DNA of 64,000 nucleotides, taken from the NCBI GenBank assembly GCA_900472485.1, contig UCII01000012.1:379146-443145 (forward strand), given 5' to 3'. The stretch's first letter is position 1; every line of letters starts with the position of its first letter. Below, piece after piece: positions 34,555-43,510 of the stretch. The position numbers and the translations under genes are program-made. Source of the DNA: Hyphomicrobiales bacterium (GTDB lineage Bacteria; Pseudomonadota; Alphaproteobacteria; Rhizobiales; Rhizobiaceae). Under the pieces are notes generated by a model. It saw nothing but the letters and a program-made list of their open reading frames with translations. It was not told the DNA's origin and did not search any database.

Positions 34555-35664
34555 ATGAGCATGGAAATGAGCAAGCCCGTCCCGCGTCCCGGCATCCTCG
34601 ATATCGCCGCCTATGTGCCGGGCAAGGAGCATGCGCCGGGCGTTGCGCGCGTGTTCAAGCTCTCCTCGAACGAGACGCCGCTTGGCGCCAGCCCCAAGGC
34701 CATCGAAGCCTTCCGCGGCGCTGCCGGCAATCTCGAACGCTATCCCGACGGGCAGGCCAAGGAATTGCGGCAGGCGATCGCCGATGTGCATGGGCTGAAC
34801 ATGGCCAATATTCTCTGCGGCGCCGGCTCGGACGAGCTGCTCGGCCTGCTCTGCCACACCTATCTCGGCGTGGGCGACGAAGGCATCATCACCGAGCACG
34901 GCTTCCTGGTCTACAAAATCCAGATCATGGCCGCCGGCGCGACGCCGGTCACGGTCAAGGAAAAGGATTGCACAGTCGACGTCGACGCGATCCTCGCGGC
35001 GGTCACGGAAAAGACCAAGATGGTCTTCATTGCGAACCCTGCCAATCCCACTGGAACATACGTGCCGGTCAGCGAGATCCGCCGCCTGCAGGCGAGCCTG
35101 CCCAAGCACGTCATTCTCATCCTCGACGCTGCCTATGCCGAATATGTCCGCCGCAACGATTACGAGGCCGGCCTTGAACTCGTTTCGGCGAACCAGAATG
35201 TCGTCATGACCCGTACCTTCTCCAAGGTCTATGGCCTCGCGGCGCTTCGTATCGGCTGGATGTATGCCCCGGTCGATATCGTCGATGCGATCAACCGCGT
35301 GCGTGCTCCGTTCAATCTGAACGGCGCGGCCATTGCTGCCGGAGCGGCTGCCATTCGCGATCAGGCTTTCACGGAAAAGGCGGTCGCGCATAACACACTC
35401 TGGATCGAGAAGATGACGGCGGCGCTCGAAGCCTTGGGTCTCAGCGTGACGCCGTCGGTTGCGAATTTCGTGCTGATCCATTTTCCGGACGGCGCCGGCA
35501 AGCGTGCCGCCGAGGCCGATGATTTCCTCACGAGCCGCGGCTATATCCTGCGTGCTGTGCGCGCCTACGGCTTCCCGAATTCGCTGCGCTTGAGCATCGG
35601 CACCGAAGAGGCCAATCTCGGCGTCATCGACGCTCTGGCCGAATTTATGGGGCGCGAGGCATGA
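34555..35664 (+). CDS. hisC: Histidinol-phosphate aminotransferase (or aromatic aminotransferase)
   Basis: 369 residues from ATG 34555 (AAGG 8 bases upstream; ATGs at 34561 and 34567 also fit). PLP-dependent class II aminotransferase: PLP lysine K224 in TFSKVYGLAALRIGW, NPANPTG at 161-167, SSNETPLG at 37-44. HisC transaminates imidazole-acetol phosphate in histidine synthesis, but members fused in operons with prephenate/arogenate dehydrogenase often also act on aromatic amino acids. The four-base overlap with tyrC supports that second role here. Confidence 0.93.
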   Translation: MSMEMSKPVPRPGILDIAAYVPGKEHAPGVARVFKLSSNETPLGASPKAIEAFRGAAGNLERYPDGQAKELRQAIADVHGLNMANILCGAGSDELLGLLCHTYLGVGDEGIITEHGFLVYKIQIMAAGATPVTVKEKDCTVDVDAILAAVTEKTKMVFIANPANPTGTYVPVSEIRRLQASLPKHVILILDAAYAEYVRRNDYEAGLELVSANQNVVMTRTFSKVYGLAALRIGWMYAPVDIVDAINRVRAPFNLNGAAIAAGAAAIRDQAFTEKAVAHNTLWIEKMTAALEALGLSVTPSVANFVLIHFPDGAGKRAAEADDFLTSRGYILRAVRAYGFPNSLRLSIGTEEANLGVIDALAEFMGREA

Positions 35665-36590
35665 GCAACATCCAGTTCGACCGCATCGCCCTTATCGGCA
35701 TCGGCCTTATCGGCTCTTCCATTGCACATGACATCAAGCGCCTTGGTATCGCAAAGGAAGTGGTGATCTCGACACGCAGCGCCGAGACGCTGAAGCGTGC
35801 CGAAGAGCTGAAGCTCGGCGACCGCTATACGCCGTCCTCGGCTGAAGCCGTGAAAGACGCCGATCTCGTCATCGTTTCCGTGCCGGTCGGCGCCTCGGAG
35901 AGCGTTGCCAAGGAAATCGCTGCGCATCTGAAGCCGGGCGCCATCGTCACCGATGTCGGCTCGACCAAGGCATCGGTCATTGCGCAGATGCAGCCGCATA
36001 TGCCGCCCAACGTGCATTTCATTCCGGGTCATCCGCTCGCGGGAACGGAGAAATCCGGCCCGGATGCGGGCTTTCCGGGGCTGTTCAAGGGGCGCTGGTG
36101 TATCTTCACGCCCGTTCCAGGCACCGATGAGGCTGCGATCAAGACGCTTCGCGGCTTCTGGGAAACCCTGGGCTCCCGTGTCGACGAGATGGATCCCGAG
36201 CATCACGACAAGGTGCTGGCGATCGTCTCGCATCTGCCGCATCTGATCGCCTACAACATCGTCGGAACCGCCGACGATCTGGAAACGGTAACCGAATCGG
36301 AAGTCATCAAATATTCGGCCTCCGGCTTCCGTGACTTCACCCGTCTTGCCGCATCCGATCCGACCATGTGGCGCGACGTCTGCCTGCACAATCGCGATGC
36401 CATTCTGGAGATGCTGTCGCGCTTTTCCGAGGATCTGGCATCGCTGCAGCGCGCCATCCGCTGGGGTGACGGCGACAAAATCTTCGAACTTTTCACCCGT
36501 ACGCGCGCCATTCGTCGATCGATCGTCGAAGCCGGCCAGGATGTCGACGTGCCTGACTTCGGCCGTCATGCGCTGGATGTGAAGGAATAG
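35661..36590 (+). CDS. tyrC: Prephenate/arogenate (cyclohexadienyl) dehydrogenase
   Basis: 309 residues. It makes 4-hydroxyphenylpyruvate or tyrosine from prephenate or arogenate. The NAD(P)-binding LIGIGLIGSS lies at residues about 9-18; the substrate region HPLAGTEKSGPDAG and the catalytic His in this family (HLPHLIAY) are present. No ACT or chorismate mutase domain is fused. Its ATG overlaps the hisC stop by four bases. The aroK-aroB operon of the same pathway is 16 kb upstream in the window. Confidence 0.93.
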   Translation: MSNIQFDRIALIGIGLIGSSIAHDIKRLGIAKEVVISTRSAETLKRAEELKLGDRYTPSSAEAVKDADLVIVSVPVGASESVAKEIAAHLKPGAIVTDVGSTKASVIAQMQPHMPPNVHFIPGHPLAGTEKSGPDAGFPGLFKGRWCIFTPVPGTDEAAIKTLRGFWETLGSRVDEMDPEHHDKVLAIVSHLPHLIAYNIVGTADDLETVTESEVIKYSASGFRDFTRLAASDPTMWRDVCLHNRDAILEMLSRFSEDLASLQRAIRWGDGDKIFELFTRTRAIRRSIVEAGQDVDVPDFGRHALDVKE

Positions 36591-36601
36591 CCGCCTTTCT
36601 G

Positions 36602-36734
36602 CCTTCTCCCCTCGGGGAGAAGGTGCCCGAAAGGGCGGATGAGGGGGTGTTTGTGAGGACCACCCTCATCCGGCCACTCTCGGCTTCGTTTCACTTTGCC
36701 GTTCCTGTCCACCTTCTCCCCGCTGCGGCGAAGG
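36602..36734. repeat. GGGGAGAAGG-family repeat pair
   Basis: A perfect 22-bp palindrome at 36602-36623 with tail GTGCCCGAAAGGGCGGATGAG, and at 36712-36734 an eroded inverted partner (CCTTCTCCCC ... GCGGCGAAGG). It separates the convergent tyrC and DUF2125 genes. Confidence 0.85.
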
Positions 36735-36743
36735 TCTCAGTCT

Positions 36744-37757
36744 TCAGATCGGTGGGATCTTGCCGAGCGGGATGAAGCCGCTGAGCGAGAGGCGGCCGCG
36801 ATCGGCGGTGAGATCGACGGAAACCTTGTCGCCGCCATTGGCGAGCGCCTTCAGCATCTTCGTGGCCGTCTTGATGATGTTCTTGGCGGCGGGAAGCGTC
36901 GTGGTCAGACTATCGCCCCAAGGCCCGATCTGATTGATTTCCAGTTTGAACTGGCCGGATAGAAAACCCTCATCGTCGAAATTGAAGGGGCCAGAAAGCG
37001 TCATGATGCGGCCGTCGCCGATGTCGATGACGGCTTGGTGCAGCACGCCTGCCGAGCCGCGAAGCCCTTCCCGGTCGCTGCCATCGAGCAGGCCGGCCTT
37101 GCCCGATAGCGTCACGTTGGCACTCGTGGATGCGGTCGGCAGGACCTGGGGAAAATCCTTGATCACGGCATTGGCATTTTCGACGCCGATCGCGAAATCT
37201 AGATCGCTGCCGCTCTGGCTGGCGTGCATCTCCGTGTGGGCGGCTGTGACATTGATACTCTGGCCGGTGACTGAGGAGACGATGCCCGCCTTCAGCCCAT
37301 TGATAACAGTCTGGGTCTGCGCGACGCCACGGCCTTTGGCGACGAGGTTCGATTGCAGATCGGCCCATTCTGCCGATACGGTCAGGCCCTCCGTCGTCCG
37401 CAACTCGGCGGGAGATTTCAGGCTCCAGCTCACATGGTTGGGCTGGAAGACCGGCGCAGAGGCGCTGAGCCTGTCGAAATTGGTGGAGACGCCCCGCGTC
37501 TGGTTGTCGACCGTCACGGTGTCGCAGGTCAGGCCGATGGAGAAGGGGAAGCCGGTGAAGGCCATGTTCTCGCATTTGCCGGCAATGCCGGCGCTGTTCT
37601 GCTGGCCGAGCGCCTTCAGGACATTGCTCCTGACGAAACCGGTCGCATAGTACCAACCGCCGGTGTAAAGACCGGCCAGAACCACCACCAGCCCAAAAAG
37701 GATGAGCCACAGACGTTTGCCTCGACCGGTCGTTACGCTCTGGCTTGACGCTGCCAT
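36744..37757 (-). CDS. DUF2125-domain membrane-anchored protein
   Basis: 337 residues. One N-terminal transmembrane helix (about residues 16-38) anchors a long beta-rich periplasmic domain of the DUF2125 type (CENMAFTGFPFSIGLTCDTVTVDN). The start at 37757 has GGAG 6 bases upstream. The family is widespread in alphaproteobacteria and without known function; its lamellar beta pattern resembles AsmA-like or LptC-like envelope proteins, but that is inference. Confidence 0.85.
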   Translation of the reverse strand: MAASSQSVTTGRGKRLWLILFGLVVVLAGLYTGGWYYATGFVRSNVLKALGQQNSAGIAGKCENMAFTGFPFSIGLTCDTVTVDNQTRGVSTNFDRLSASAPVFQPNHVSWSLKSPAELRTTEGLTVSAEWADLQSNLVAKGRGVAQTQTVINGLKAGIVSSVTGQSINVTAAHTEMHASQSGSDLDFAIGVENANAVIKDFPQVLPTASTSANVTLSGKAGLLDGSDREGLRGSAGVLHQAVIDIGDGRIMTLSGPFNFDDEGFLSGQFKLEINQIGPWGDSLTTTLPAAKNIIKTATKMLKALANGGDKVSVDLTADRGRLSLSGFIPLGKIPPI

Positions 37758-37807
37758 GTTGTTCTCCAATGGTTGGACTGAAGCTTCACAGTGATTTGGC
37801 GTTGGAT

Positions 37808-38341
37808 ATGGACGAATTTTGGGTGTTTGGCTACGGATCCCTCATGTGGAATCCGGGCTTTGGTTATGACGAGCGGGCCGAGGCCCTGATTTTCGGTTAT
37901 CGTCGCTCGCTCTGCGTCCGTTCCTGGGTCCATCGCGGGACGGAAGAAAACCCCGGCCTCGTCCTCGGCCTCGATCGCGGCGGCTCTTGCCGTGGCATGG
38001 CCTTTCGGGTTCCGGTCTCCGATTGGGACGAGGTGCTGACCTATCTGCGCGAGCGCGAACTCGTCACCAACGTCTATCTGGAAAAGACCCTGCCGATCCG
38101 GCTCTCTGACGGGCGGCGCGTGACCGCCGTCGCCTATGTCGTCGATCGCAACCACAGGCAATATGCCGGCTCGCTGGATGCGATCGAGGCAGCGCATGTG
38201 GTGGAAGCTGCCATCGGCCGCTCCGGCCCGAACGATGCCTATCTCTTCAATACCCTGGCCCATCTGCGCGACATGGGCATCCGCGATCATTGGCTGGAGC
38301 AGGTTGCCGGCGAAGTGGAGCGGATGCGAAAGGCATCCTGA
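37808..38341 (+). CDS. Gamma-glutamylcyclotransferase, ChaC-like
   Basis: 177 residues from ATG 37808; no clear ribosome site, and ATG 37769 is an in-frame alternative. The family cleaves gamma-glutamyl peptides such as glutathione to 5-oxoproline. The signature WVFGYGSLMWNPGF occurs at residues 5-18 and the region GYRRSLCVRSWVHRGT follows. Together with the nearby gloB it suggests active glutathione turnover. Divergent from the DUF2125 gene. Confidence 0.85.
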   Translation: MDEFWVFGYGSLMWNPGFGYDERAEALIFGYRRSLCVRSWVHRGTEENPGLVLGLDRGGSCRGMAFRVPVSDWDEVLTYLRERELVTNVYLEKTLPIRLSDGRRVTAVAYVVDRNHRQYAGSLDAIEAAHVVEAAIGRSGPNDAYLFNTLAHLRDMGIRDHWLEQVAGEVERMRKAS

Positions 38342-38368
38342 ACCTGCCGCCGGGCATCGAGAGCTCGC

Positions 38369-39172
38369 TCAGACAGCGGCGGTAACGGGTTTTGCCTTGG
38401 CGATTTCCGCCAGACGCTGGACCGCGGTCGGAGGAAGCGGCAGGTTCGGGTTGTTGGCGACCATCTCGACCAGCAGCTCGTCGCTCGCTCTTTCCGTCTC
38501 CTCGATCAGGCGCGCGAAAAAGGCATCCGGGTCCATGCCGGGCTCGATCGGCGGCAGGATGCGCACCTTGATATGGCCGGGATATTTGCGGAACGTGCGG
38601 CGCGGCCAGAAGAGGCCGGGATGCATGGCAACGGCGACGACGGGGATGCCGAGGTCGCGATACATGCGGGCGATGCCGTATTTGTAGACCGGCTCGGCAC
38701 CTGGCGGCCGGCGCGTCCCCTCGGGGTAGATGATGAGCTGGCGGCCGGTGGCGAGCTCTTCGCGCGTGCGCTTCAGGACATCGAACATGACCTTGCCGCG
38801 GGCGCCGCGATCGACCGGGATCATGCGCTGTTTACCGGCATACCAGCCGAACAATGGGATCCACATCAGCTCGCGCTTCAGGATATAGACCGGGTCGTCC
38901 AGATAGGGCAGCAGTGCGAATGTATCCCAGAAGGATTGATGCTTGGGCGCGAAAATGAAGCTGCCCTTGGGGATATTTTCCAAGCCCTCGATCTCGAAGG
39001 TGGTGCCGACGATCTTCTCCATCAGCCAGGTGCTGGATTTCGCCCACGCCTTGGGGATCGCATAGGCCGCCTTGCGCGGCATGAGGAAATAAATCGGCGC
39101 CAACACGATCATGCGAATGATCAGATTGGCATAGAAGGCCGTGTTGAACAGGATCGAACGCAAGATAATCAT
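38369..39172 (-). CDS. 1-acyl-sn-glycerol-3-phosphate acyltransferase (PlsC family)
   Basis: 267 residues. Inner-membrane enzyme of phospholipid synthesis that acylates lysophosphatidic acid. An N-terminal hydrophobic segment (about residues 8-31) is followed by the catalytic H79-QSFW-D83 (HX4D) and the substrate motif YPEGTRRPPG. Rhizobia carry several paralogues, so the symbol is left open. Convergent with the ChaC-like gene. Confidence 0.9.
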   Translation of the reverse strand: MIILRSILFNTAFYANLIIRMIVLAPIYFLMPRKAAYAIPKAWAKSSTWLMEKIVGTTFEIEGLENIPKGSFIFAPKHQSFWDTFALLPYLDDPVYILKRELMWIPLFGWYAGKQRMIPVDRGARGKVMFDVLKRTREELATGRQLIIYPEGTRRPPGAEPVYKYGIARMYRDLGIPVVAVAMHPGLFWPRRTFRKYPGHIKVRILPPIEPGMDPDAFFARLIEETERASDELLVEMVANNPNLPLPPTAVQRLAEIAKAKPVTAAV

Positions 39173-39294
39173 CGAGGCTTTTCCAATGCACCGGCTTGCG
39201 CCAGCATCCGAAGGTTTGCCTACACGATTACAGCGTCAATAAAAAGTCGGTCTTTGCGGGGTTTTCGCGTCTGCGTCGTTTGATACGGCGAGCC

Positions 39295-40017
39295 TCAGTC
39301 GTCGTCCTCAGTCGGCTGCCGCGAGCGCAGGCCTATCGGCCGCCCGAGGCCGGTCAGATTGCGGGCGCCGGCAAGGAGCACTTTCGCATATTCCGAGATC
39401 ATCGTGCGCAGCGCATTCGGGTCCGTGAACCAGTTCTTGCTCTTCAGGTCGGAGTTGACGACCGGATAGGGGATGAAATCAGTCGAGGGATCGACATATT
39501 TCAGTTCCGCGAGACTGCGGGGCATATGGTAGTTGTTCGTGACAACGAGAACGCTCTTATAGCCCCTGGCGTGAATCCACTTTGCCGCTTCACGGGCATT
39601 GCCGATCGTATCGAGCGCATCGTAGCCGATGTCGACACAGCAGCTGAACAGGCTGGCGGAACTCTGCGTCAGCTTGCGGATCTGTGTCGGCGTGGTGGTC
39701 GGATGCGCGCCCGATATCAGCAGACGGTTGCCGGCACCGGTACGCAGCAGCTCCACTGCCTGATCGATCCGCTGATAGCCGCCCGTCAGCACGACGATGG
39801 CATCGGCTTTCGGCTCGAGCGGCGGTTTCAAGGTGGTGATCGAATCGGCGAAATGCAGGAAGCCGCCGAAAACGATGGCGACAAGGAAGATGAAAGCGAA
39901 GCCGCCCCAGCGCAGGAGACGCCGGAACAGGCTGCGGCGCATAGGTCTATCGCCGCGGGGGCGTGTCCGCAGCGACTGCAAACTCACGGACTTGCGAGTC
40001 GTCAGATCCATGCTCAT
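39295..40017 (-). CDS. YdcF-family (DUF218) membrane-anchored protein
   Basis: 240 residues. A basic N-terminus and one transmembrane helix (about residues 36-57) precede a DUF218 domain containing ADAIVVLTGGYQRIDQAVELL and VTNNYHMPRSLAEL. Members include SanA and ElyC, linked to envelope precursor metabolism and barrier function; biochemical activity is not settled. It sits downstream of ftsX on the same strand (69-base gap). Confidence 0.87.
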   Translation of the reverse strand: MSMDLTTRKSVSLQSLRTRPRGDRPMRRSLFRRLLRWGGFAFIFLVAIVFGGFLHFADSITTLKPPLEPKADAIVVLTGGYQRIDQAVELLRTGAGNRLLISGAHPTTTPTQIRKLTQSSASLFSCCVDIGYDALDTIGNAREAAKWIHARGYKSVLVVTNNYHMPRSLAELKYVDPSTDFIPYPVVNSDLKSKNWFTDPNALRTMISEYAKVLLAGARNLTGLGRPIGLRSRQPTEDDD

Positions 40018-40086
40018 GATTCGCTATTATACGCCAATTGCGGCAAGGAGCGGGCTGGCAAACGGTAAAAAAACATCGCTGAAGCG

Positions 40087-41133
40087 TCAATTCTGTACGC
40101 TATCCGTCCGTCCGGGATCGGAACGGATCAGATCGATCTCGTAGATCGTGCGCATGACGGTGAAACGTGCCGTCAGCGTCGTTAGCAGCGCGATGATGAT
40201 CATGGTGGCGAGAATGCCGATATAACCGAGCGCGCCGACGGAGAAAGTCCCGAACAATGCCGTTGCCTGGTCGGTCTGCGGCGTGGCGATCGTATGGCTT
40301 TGCAGGAGGCCGGCTGTTGCAAATAAAAGCGCGGCAAGGGCACTGCCGGCGCCCGATCCTTTGAGGCTGATCTTCAGGAAATGCTTCTGGAACTCGTTGG
40401 CGACGAAGGTGCTTTCGGCGCCGACGAAATGCAGCACCTCGACGATATGCCGATTGCCTGACAATGCGCCGCGCGTGGCGAAAACCACAGTCAGGACCAT
40501 GGCGGTGAAGACCAGCAACAGGACACCGGTACCGATGAGAACGGTGGTATGCGCCATCGACACGAGCCGGTCGACCCAGGTGCGATGATCGTCCAGCGTC
40601 GCTGGTGGGATCTGCGCCTTGAGCAATGCGCGCATCGCCTCGAAGTCAGGCGGATGCGTTTCGTCGATGGTGATGATGACGAGGCGCGGAACGGGCAGTT
40701 CCTTGATATCGAGGCCGGCGCCGAGCCACGGTTCGAGCAGGCGCGCGGTTGCCGCTTCATCGACGATCTGGCCGGACTTGGTGCCGACGAAGCTCAATGC
40801 GATATCGCGGGCGCTCGTGAGCGCCTTTTCCATGTCAAGATCGTTGTCCGGCTTGATCTGGATGGTGATCTCGCGGGAAATCTGGCTCTCCCAGCTTGCC
40901 GCCGTCGAGCGTACCATGCTGACCGCACCGAGTGTGAGGCAGGCGAGAAAGGCCATGATGGCGATGACGACAATGAGCGCATTGCCCTGAATGTTGGAGG
41001 ACGGCACGATCGGCCCCGTCGGGCGAACGCGCATCTCCGGACGCTTGCGTTCTACAGGCGGTGTACCGGGCGCTTGCCGCGCTTGCGGCGCCCCGGCATT
41101 CGGGGCTGTCCTGCGGGGGCGGGGATCAGTCAT
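40087..41133 (-). CDS. ftsX: Cell-division protein FtsX
   Basis: 348 residues. The membrane partner of FtsE: a proline-rich cytoplasmic N-terminus, then four transmembrane helices (about residues 50-72, 196-220, 256-280 and 305-328) around a periplasmic loop of about 120 residues, the part that activates septal peptidoglycan hydrolases in other bacteria. It overlaps ftsE by 8 bases. Confidence 0.93.
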   Translation of the reverse strand: MTDPRPRRTAPNAGAPQARQAPGTPPVERKRPEMRVRPTGPIVPSSNIQGNALIVVIAIMAFLACLTLGAVSMVRSTAASWESQISREITIQIKPDNDLDMEKALTSARDIALSFVGTKSGQIVDEAATARLLEPWLGAGLDIKELPVPRLVIITIDETHPPDFEAMRALLKAQIPPATLDDHRTWVDRLVSMAHTTVLIGTGVLLLVFTAMVLTVVFATRGALSGNRHIVEVLHFVGAESTFVANEFQKHFLKISLKGSGAGSALAALLFATAGLLQSHTIATPQTDQATALFGTFSVGALGYIGILATMIIIALLTTLTARFTVMRTIYEIDLIRSDPGRTDSVQN

Positions 41134-41785
41134 AGATATCGAGATGCCCCCCCGATAGAATCATGCGTCTCGCCTCGATCTGGTCCATCAAAGCGAGATC
41201 GTGCGTGGCAATGACGACAGCGGTCCCGAGTCGGTTAAGCTCGAGAAAGAGATTGAGCAGGCGGCGCGCCATCGGCGGGTCGACGTTGCCCGTCGGTTCG
41301 TCGGCGAGCAGAATTTCCGGGCGGTCGATGAGGGCGCGCGCGATGGCGGCGCGTTGCTTCTCGCCGCCCGACAGAACCGGCGGCAGCACATTGATGCGCT
41401 CGCCGAGCCCTACCCATTTCAACAGTTCGAGGACGTCGGTGCGATAGGAGCTTTCATCCTTGCCGCGCACGCGGAGCGGCAACGCAACGTTTTCATAGGT
41501 CGTCAGATGCTCGAGCAGCCGGAAATCCTGGAAGACGATGCCGACGCGGCGGCGCAGCAGCGGCAGTTCATTGCGCGGGATCGAGGAAATCTCGCGGTCG
41601 AACATGCGGATCAACCCACGCGTCGGCTGCAGCGACATGAAGAGCAGCCGCAACAGCGTCGTCTTGCCGGCGCCGGAGGGGCCGGTCAGGAACTGGAACG
41701 ATTTCCTCGGTATGTCGAAGCTCAGGTCGCGGAGGATTTCCGGACCCATGCCATAGCGCAAACCGACGTTCTCAAAGTGAATCAA
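41126..41785 (-). CDS. ftsE: Cell-division ATP-binding protein FtsE
   Basis: 219 residues. ABC ATPase: Walker A GPSGAGKTT at 35-43, signature LSGGEKQR (near 138), Walker B with DEPTGNVDP, and the switch His in THDLAL. With FtsX it couples ATP hydrolysis to cell-wall cutting at the septum. It heads the ftsE-ftsX unit. The 210-base divergent region upstream has several TTAA boxes but not at the spacing of a CtrA site. Confidence 0.95.
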   Translation of the reverse strand: MIHFENVGLRYGMGPEILRDLSFDIPRKSFQFLTGPSGAGKTTLLRLLFMSLQPTRGLIRMFDREISSIPRNELPLLRRRVGIVFQDFRLLEHLTTYENVALPLRVRGKDESSYRTDVLELLKWVGLGERINVLPPVLSGGEKQRAAIARALIDRPEILLADEPTGNVDPPMARRLLNLFLELNRLGTAVVIATHDLALMDQIEARRMILSGGHLDIYD

Positions 41786-41995
41786 CGGGCAGTCCAGTCT
41801 TCCGCAGGGTTCAATCAGGCGACTTGTTAATCAATGGCATTAACAGCCGGTAAATTTTTCTGGAAAGGCGCCCTATTCATGGCGATCTTTGCGAAGCATT
41901 AACCAATAAAATTTACGACTGGGCAGGATTCGTTTCAATGCCCAGATTGGCAATGGGCGTCGAAACCATGTGGATCACCGCAACGGGAGGCCATC

Positions 41996-42661
41996 ATGGG
42001 CGCTTTTCGCCACCGTCAACAACAGACGGGGCTGATTTATGACCTCATTCCGCCCGAACGCGGAGCGGGATCCCCTCAGGCGCATTACGTCATGCCGAAA
42101 CCCGATATCGTGGATGCCGAATTCGTGACCGTTTTCGCCGCACGCGGGCGGGCGGCTTCGGGCGTGAACATGCGCTACGGAGGGCATGCCCGCTCGAAAC
42201 CGCAGCCGGCGACGCGCAAAACTGCCTTCTCGCGCATCCTGTCCGTTCTGCGGGTGACCGAAGAGGTCTTGCAGCAGGCATCGCGGCGCAGTTTCGTCGC
42301 GCTCATCGTTTGCCTCGCAATCTTGATCTTCGGTCTTTCGGGCGGTTTTTCCGGTCTTTCCAACGCCCCAGCCGAGGCGACGTCCGATCCGCTGCAGTTC
42401 TCGCATGTGACGCTGACGCCTAGGGATGAGAACGGGCTGCCCGTCTTGAGATTGAACGGCATCATCGAAAATGTCAGTGGTGCCACCCTTTCAGTCCCGC
42501 AGGTGCGTGCCGATCTTTTCGCCGGTGGCCAACTGGTCAGGAGCATCGTGGTGGATACGCCCGTCAATCGCCTTGGGCCACATGAAAGCCGCGGATTCTC
42601 GACGCGATTGCAGCATCCCGGTGGAAAAACGCCAGAAGTTCGGCTTTCCTTCATGCCTTAG
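41996..42661 (+). CDS. Conserved single-span membrane protein beside ftsE, function unknown
   Basis: 221 residues. The first 95 are basic and polar (cytoplasmic), residues about 98-121 form one transmembrane helix (FVALIVCLAILIFGLSGGF), and the last 95 form a predicted beta-sandwich (VLRLNGIIENVSGATLSVPQVRADLF) like FxLYD/DUF3426 periplasmic domains. The zinc-ribbon start of MJ0042/DUF3426 proteins is missing. The place between ftsEX and hpt looks conserved for a rhizobial core gene, but I cannot name it. Confidence 0.78.
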   Translation: MGAFRHRQQQTGLIYDLIPPERGAGSPQAHYVMPKPDIVDAEFVTVFAARGRAASGVNMRYGGHARSKPQPATRKTAFSRILSVLRVTEEVLQQASRRSFVALIVCLAILIFGLSGGFSGLSNAPAEATSDPLQFSHVTLTPRDENGLPVLRLNGIIENVSGATLSVPQVRADLFAGGQLVRSIVVDTPVNRLGPHESRGFSTRLQHPGGKTPEVRLSFMP

Positions 42662-42710
42662 GGGGTGTGTTGGGCTTGCCGATTGTGCTACGGGCTACTG
42701 CTTTAGAGTG

Positions 42711-42754
42711 CTACAGCGACCTTTGCGCGTCTTATACAACGCGCGGCGCTGTAG
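42711..42754. repeat. CTACAGCG palindromic intergenic element
   Basis: Outer arms CTACAGCG and CGCTGTAG (8 bp) and inner arms GCGCGT and ACGCGC (6 bp) around CTTATACA give a strong two-stage hairpin just before hpt. No other copy occurs in the window. Confidence 0.6.
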
Positions 42755-42802
42755 AGCTTGATCGGCGGCCATGGGCCGCTTAGCCATGGAGCATGCCAAT
42801 CA

Positions 42803-43351
42803 ATGCCTGTCGTACGCGGGAAGAATATCGAGCCGCTTTTCACTGCCGAGCAGATTGCCGAGCGCAATCATGCCTTGGCGAAGGAAATCGCCAGCGGGCC
42901 GACGAAGGATCTCCTCGTCATCGCCATCCTCAAAGGCTCGTTCATCTTCGCAGCCGATTTGCTGCGCGCCCTGCATGAGACCGGACTTGCCCCTGAGGTC
43001 GAATTTATCACGCTCTCGAGCTATGGCGCCGGCACGACGTCCCAAGGCGTGCGCATCGTCAAGGACATCGACAGCGACGTTCGGGATCGCGACGTGCTGC
43101 TGATCGACGACATTCTGGAATCGGGCCGCACGCTGCGTTTTGCCAAGGAACTGCTCTATGAGCGCGGCGCCCGCAACGTCACGCTGGCCGTCCTGCTCGA
43201 CAAGAGCGTCAAGCGCCAGGAAGAGCTCGAGGCCGATTATGTCGGCTTCGAATGCCCCGATTATTTCGTTGTCGGCTACGGCATGGATGTCGCCTACGCC
43301 TTCCGCGAATTGCCGTTCGTCGGTGTCGTCACGGGCGACGCCGAGGCCTGA
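42803..43351 (+). CDS. hpt: Hypoxanthine phosphoribosyltransferase
   Basis: 182 residues from ATG 42803 (open upstream to 42758). It salvages hypoxanthine or guanine with PRPP to the nucleotide. The PRPP motif VLLIDDILESGRTL, the flexible-loop SSYGAGTTSQG and the C-terminal DKSVKR and VGYGMD blocks are present. Typical length for bacterial Hpt. It has its own leader with a palindromic element. Confidence 0.93.
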   Translation: MPVVRGKNIEPLFTAEQIAERNHALAKEIASGPTKDLLVIAILKGSFIFAADLLRALHETGLAPEVEFITLSSYGAGTTSQGVRIVKDIDSDVRDRDVLLIDDILESGRTLRFAKELLYERGARNVTLAVLLDKSVKRQEELEADYVGFECPDYFVVGYGMDVAYAFRELPFVGVVTGDAEA

Positions 43352-43510
43352 TCTTAAGTTAATGCAGGCGGCATGTCCGTCTGTCCCATTCTGCTCCAGA
43401 GATGACGAACCGTTAACCACGGAGCCCGATCGCCTCCCCCACGTTTACCTATCGCAAACGGAATTCTGGTGATTTCGGTCGCGGAACATGACGGACCAGG
43501 AGCACGGACC

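Noticed and set aside
41823..41910. CtrA site between ftsE and the divergent gene
   Set aside because: Two TTAA boxes occur, but 9 bases apart instead of the 7 required for TTAA-N7-TTAA.
43409..43420. CtrA-like half-site (GTTAACCAC) upstream of the CpdR-like gene
   Set aside because: A single short box without a second half; expected by chance.
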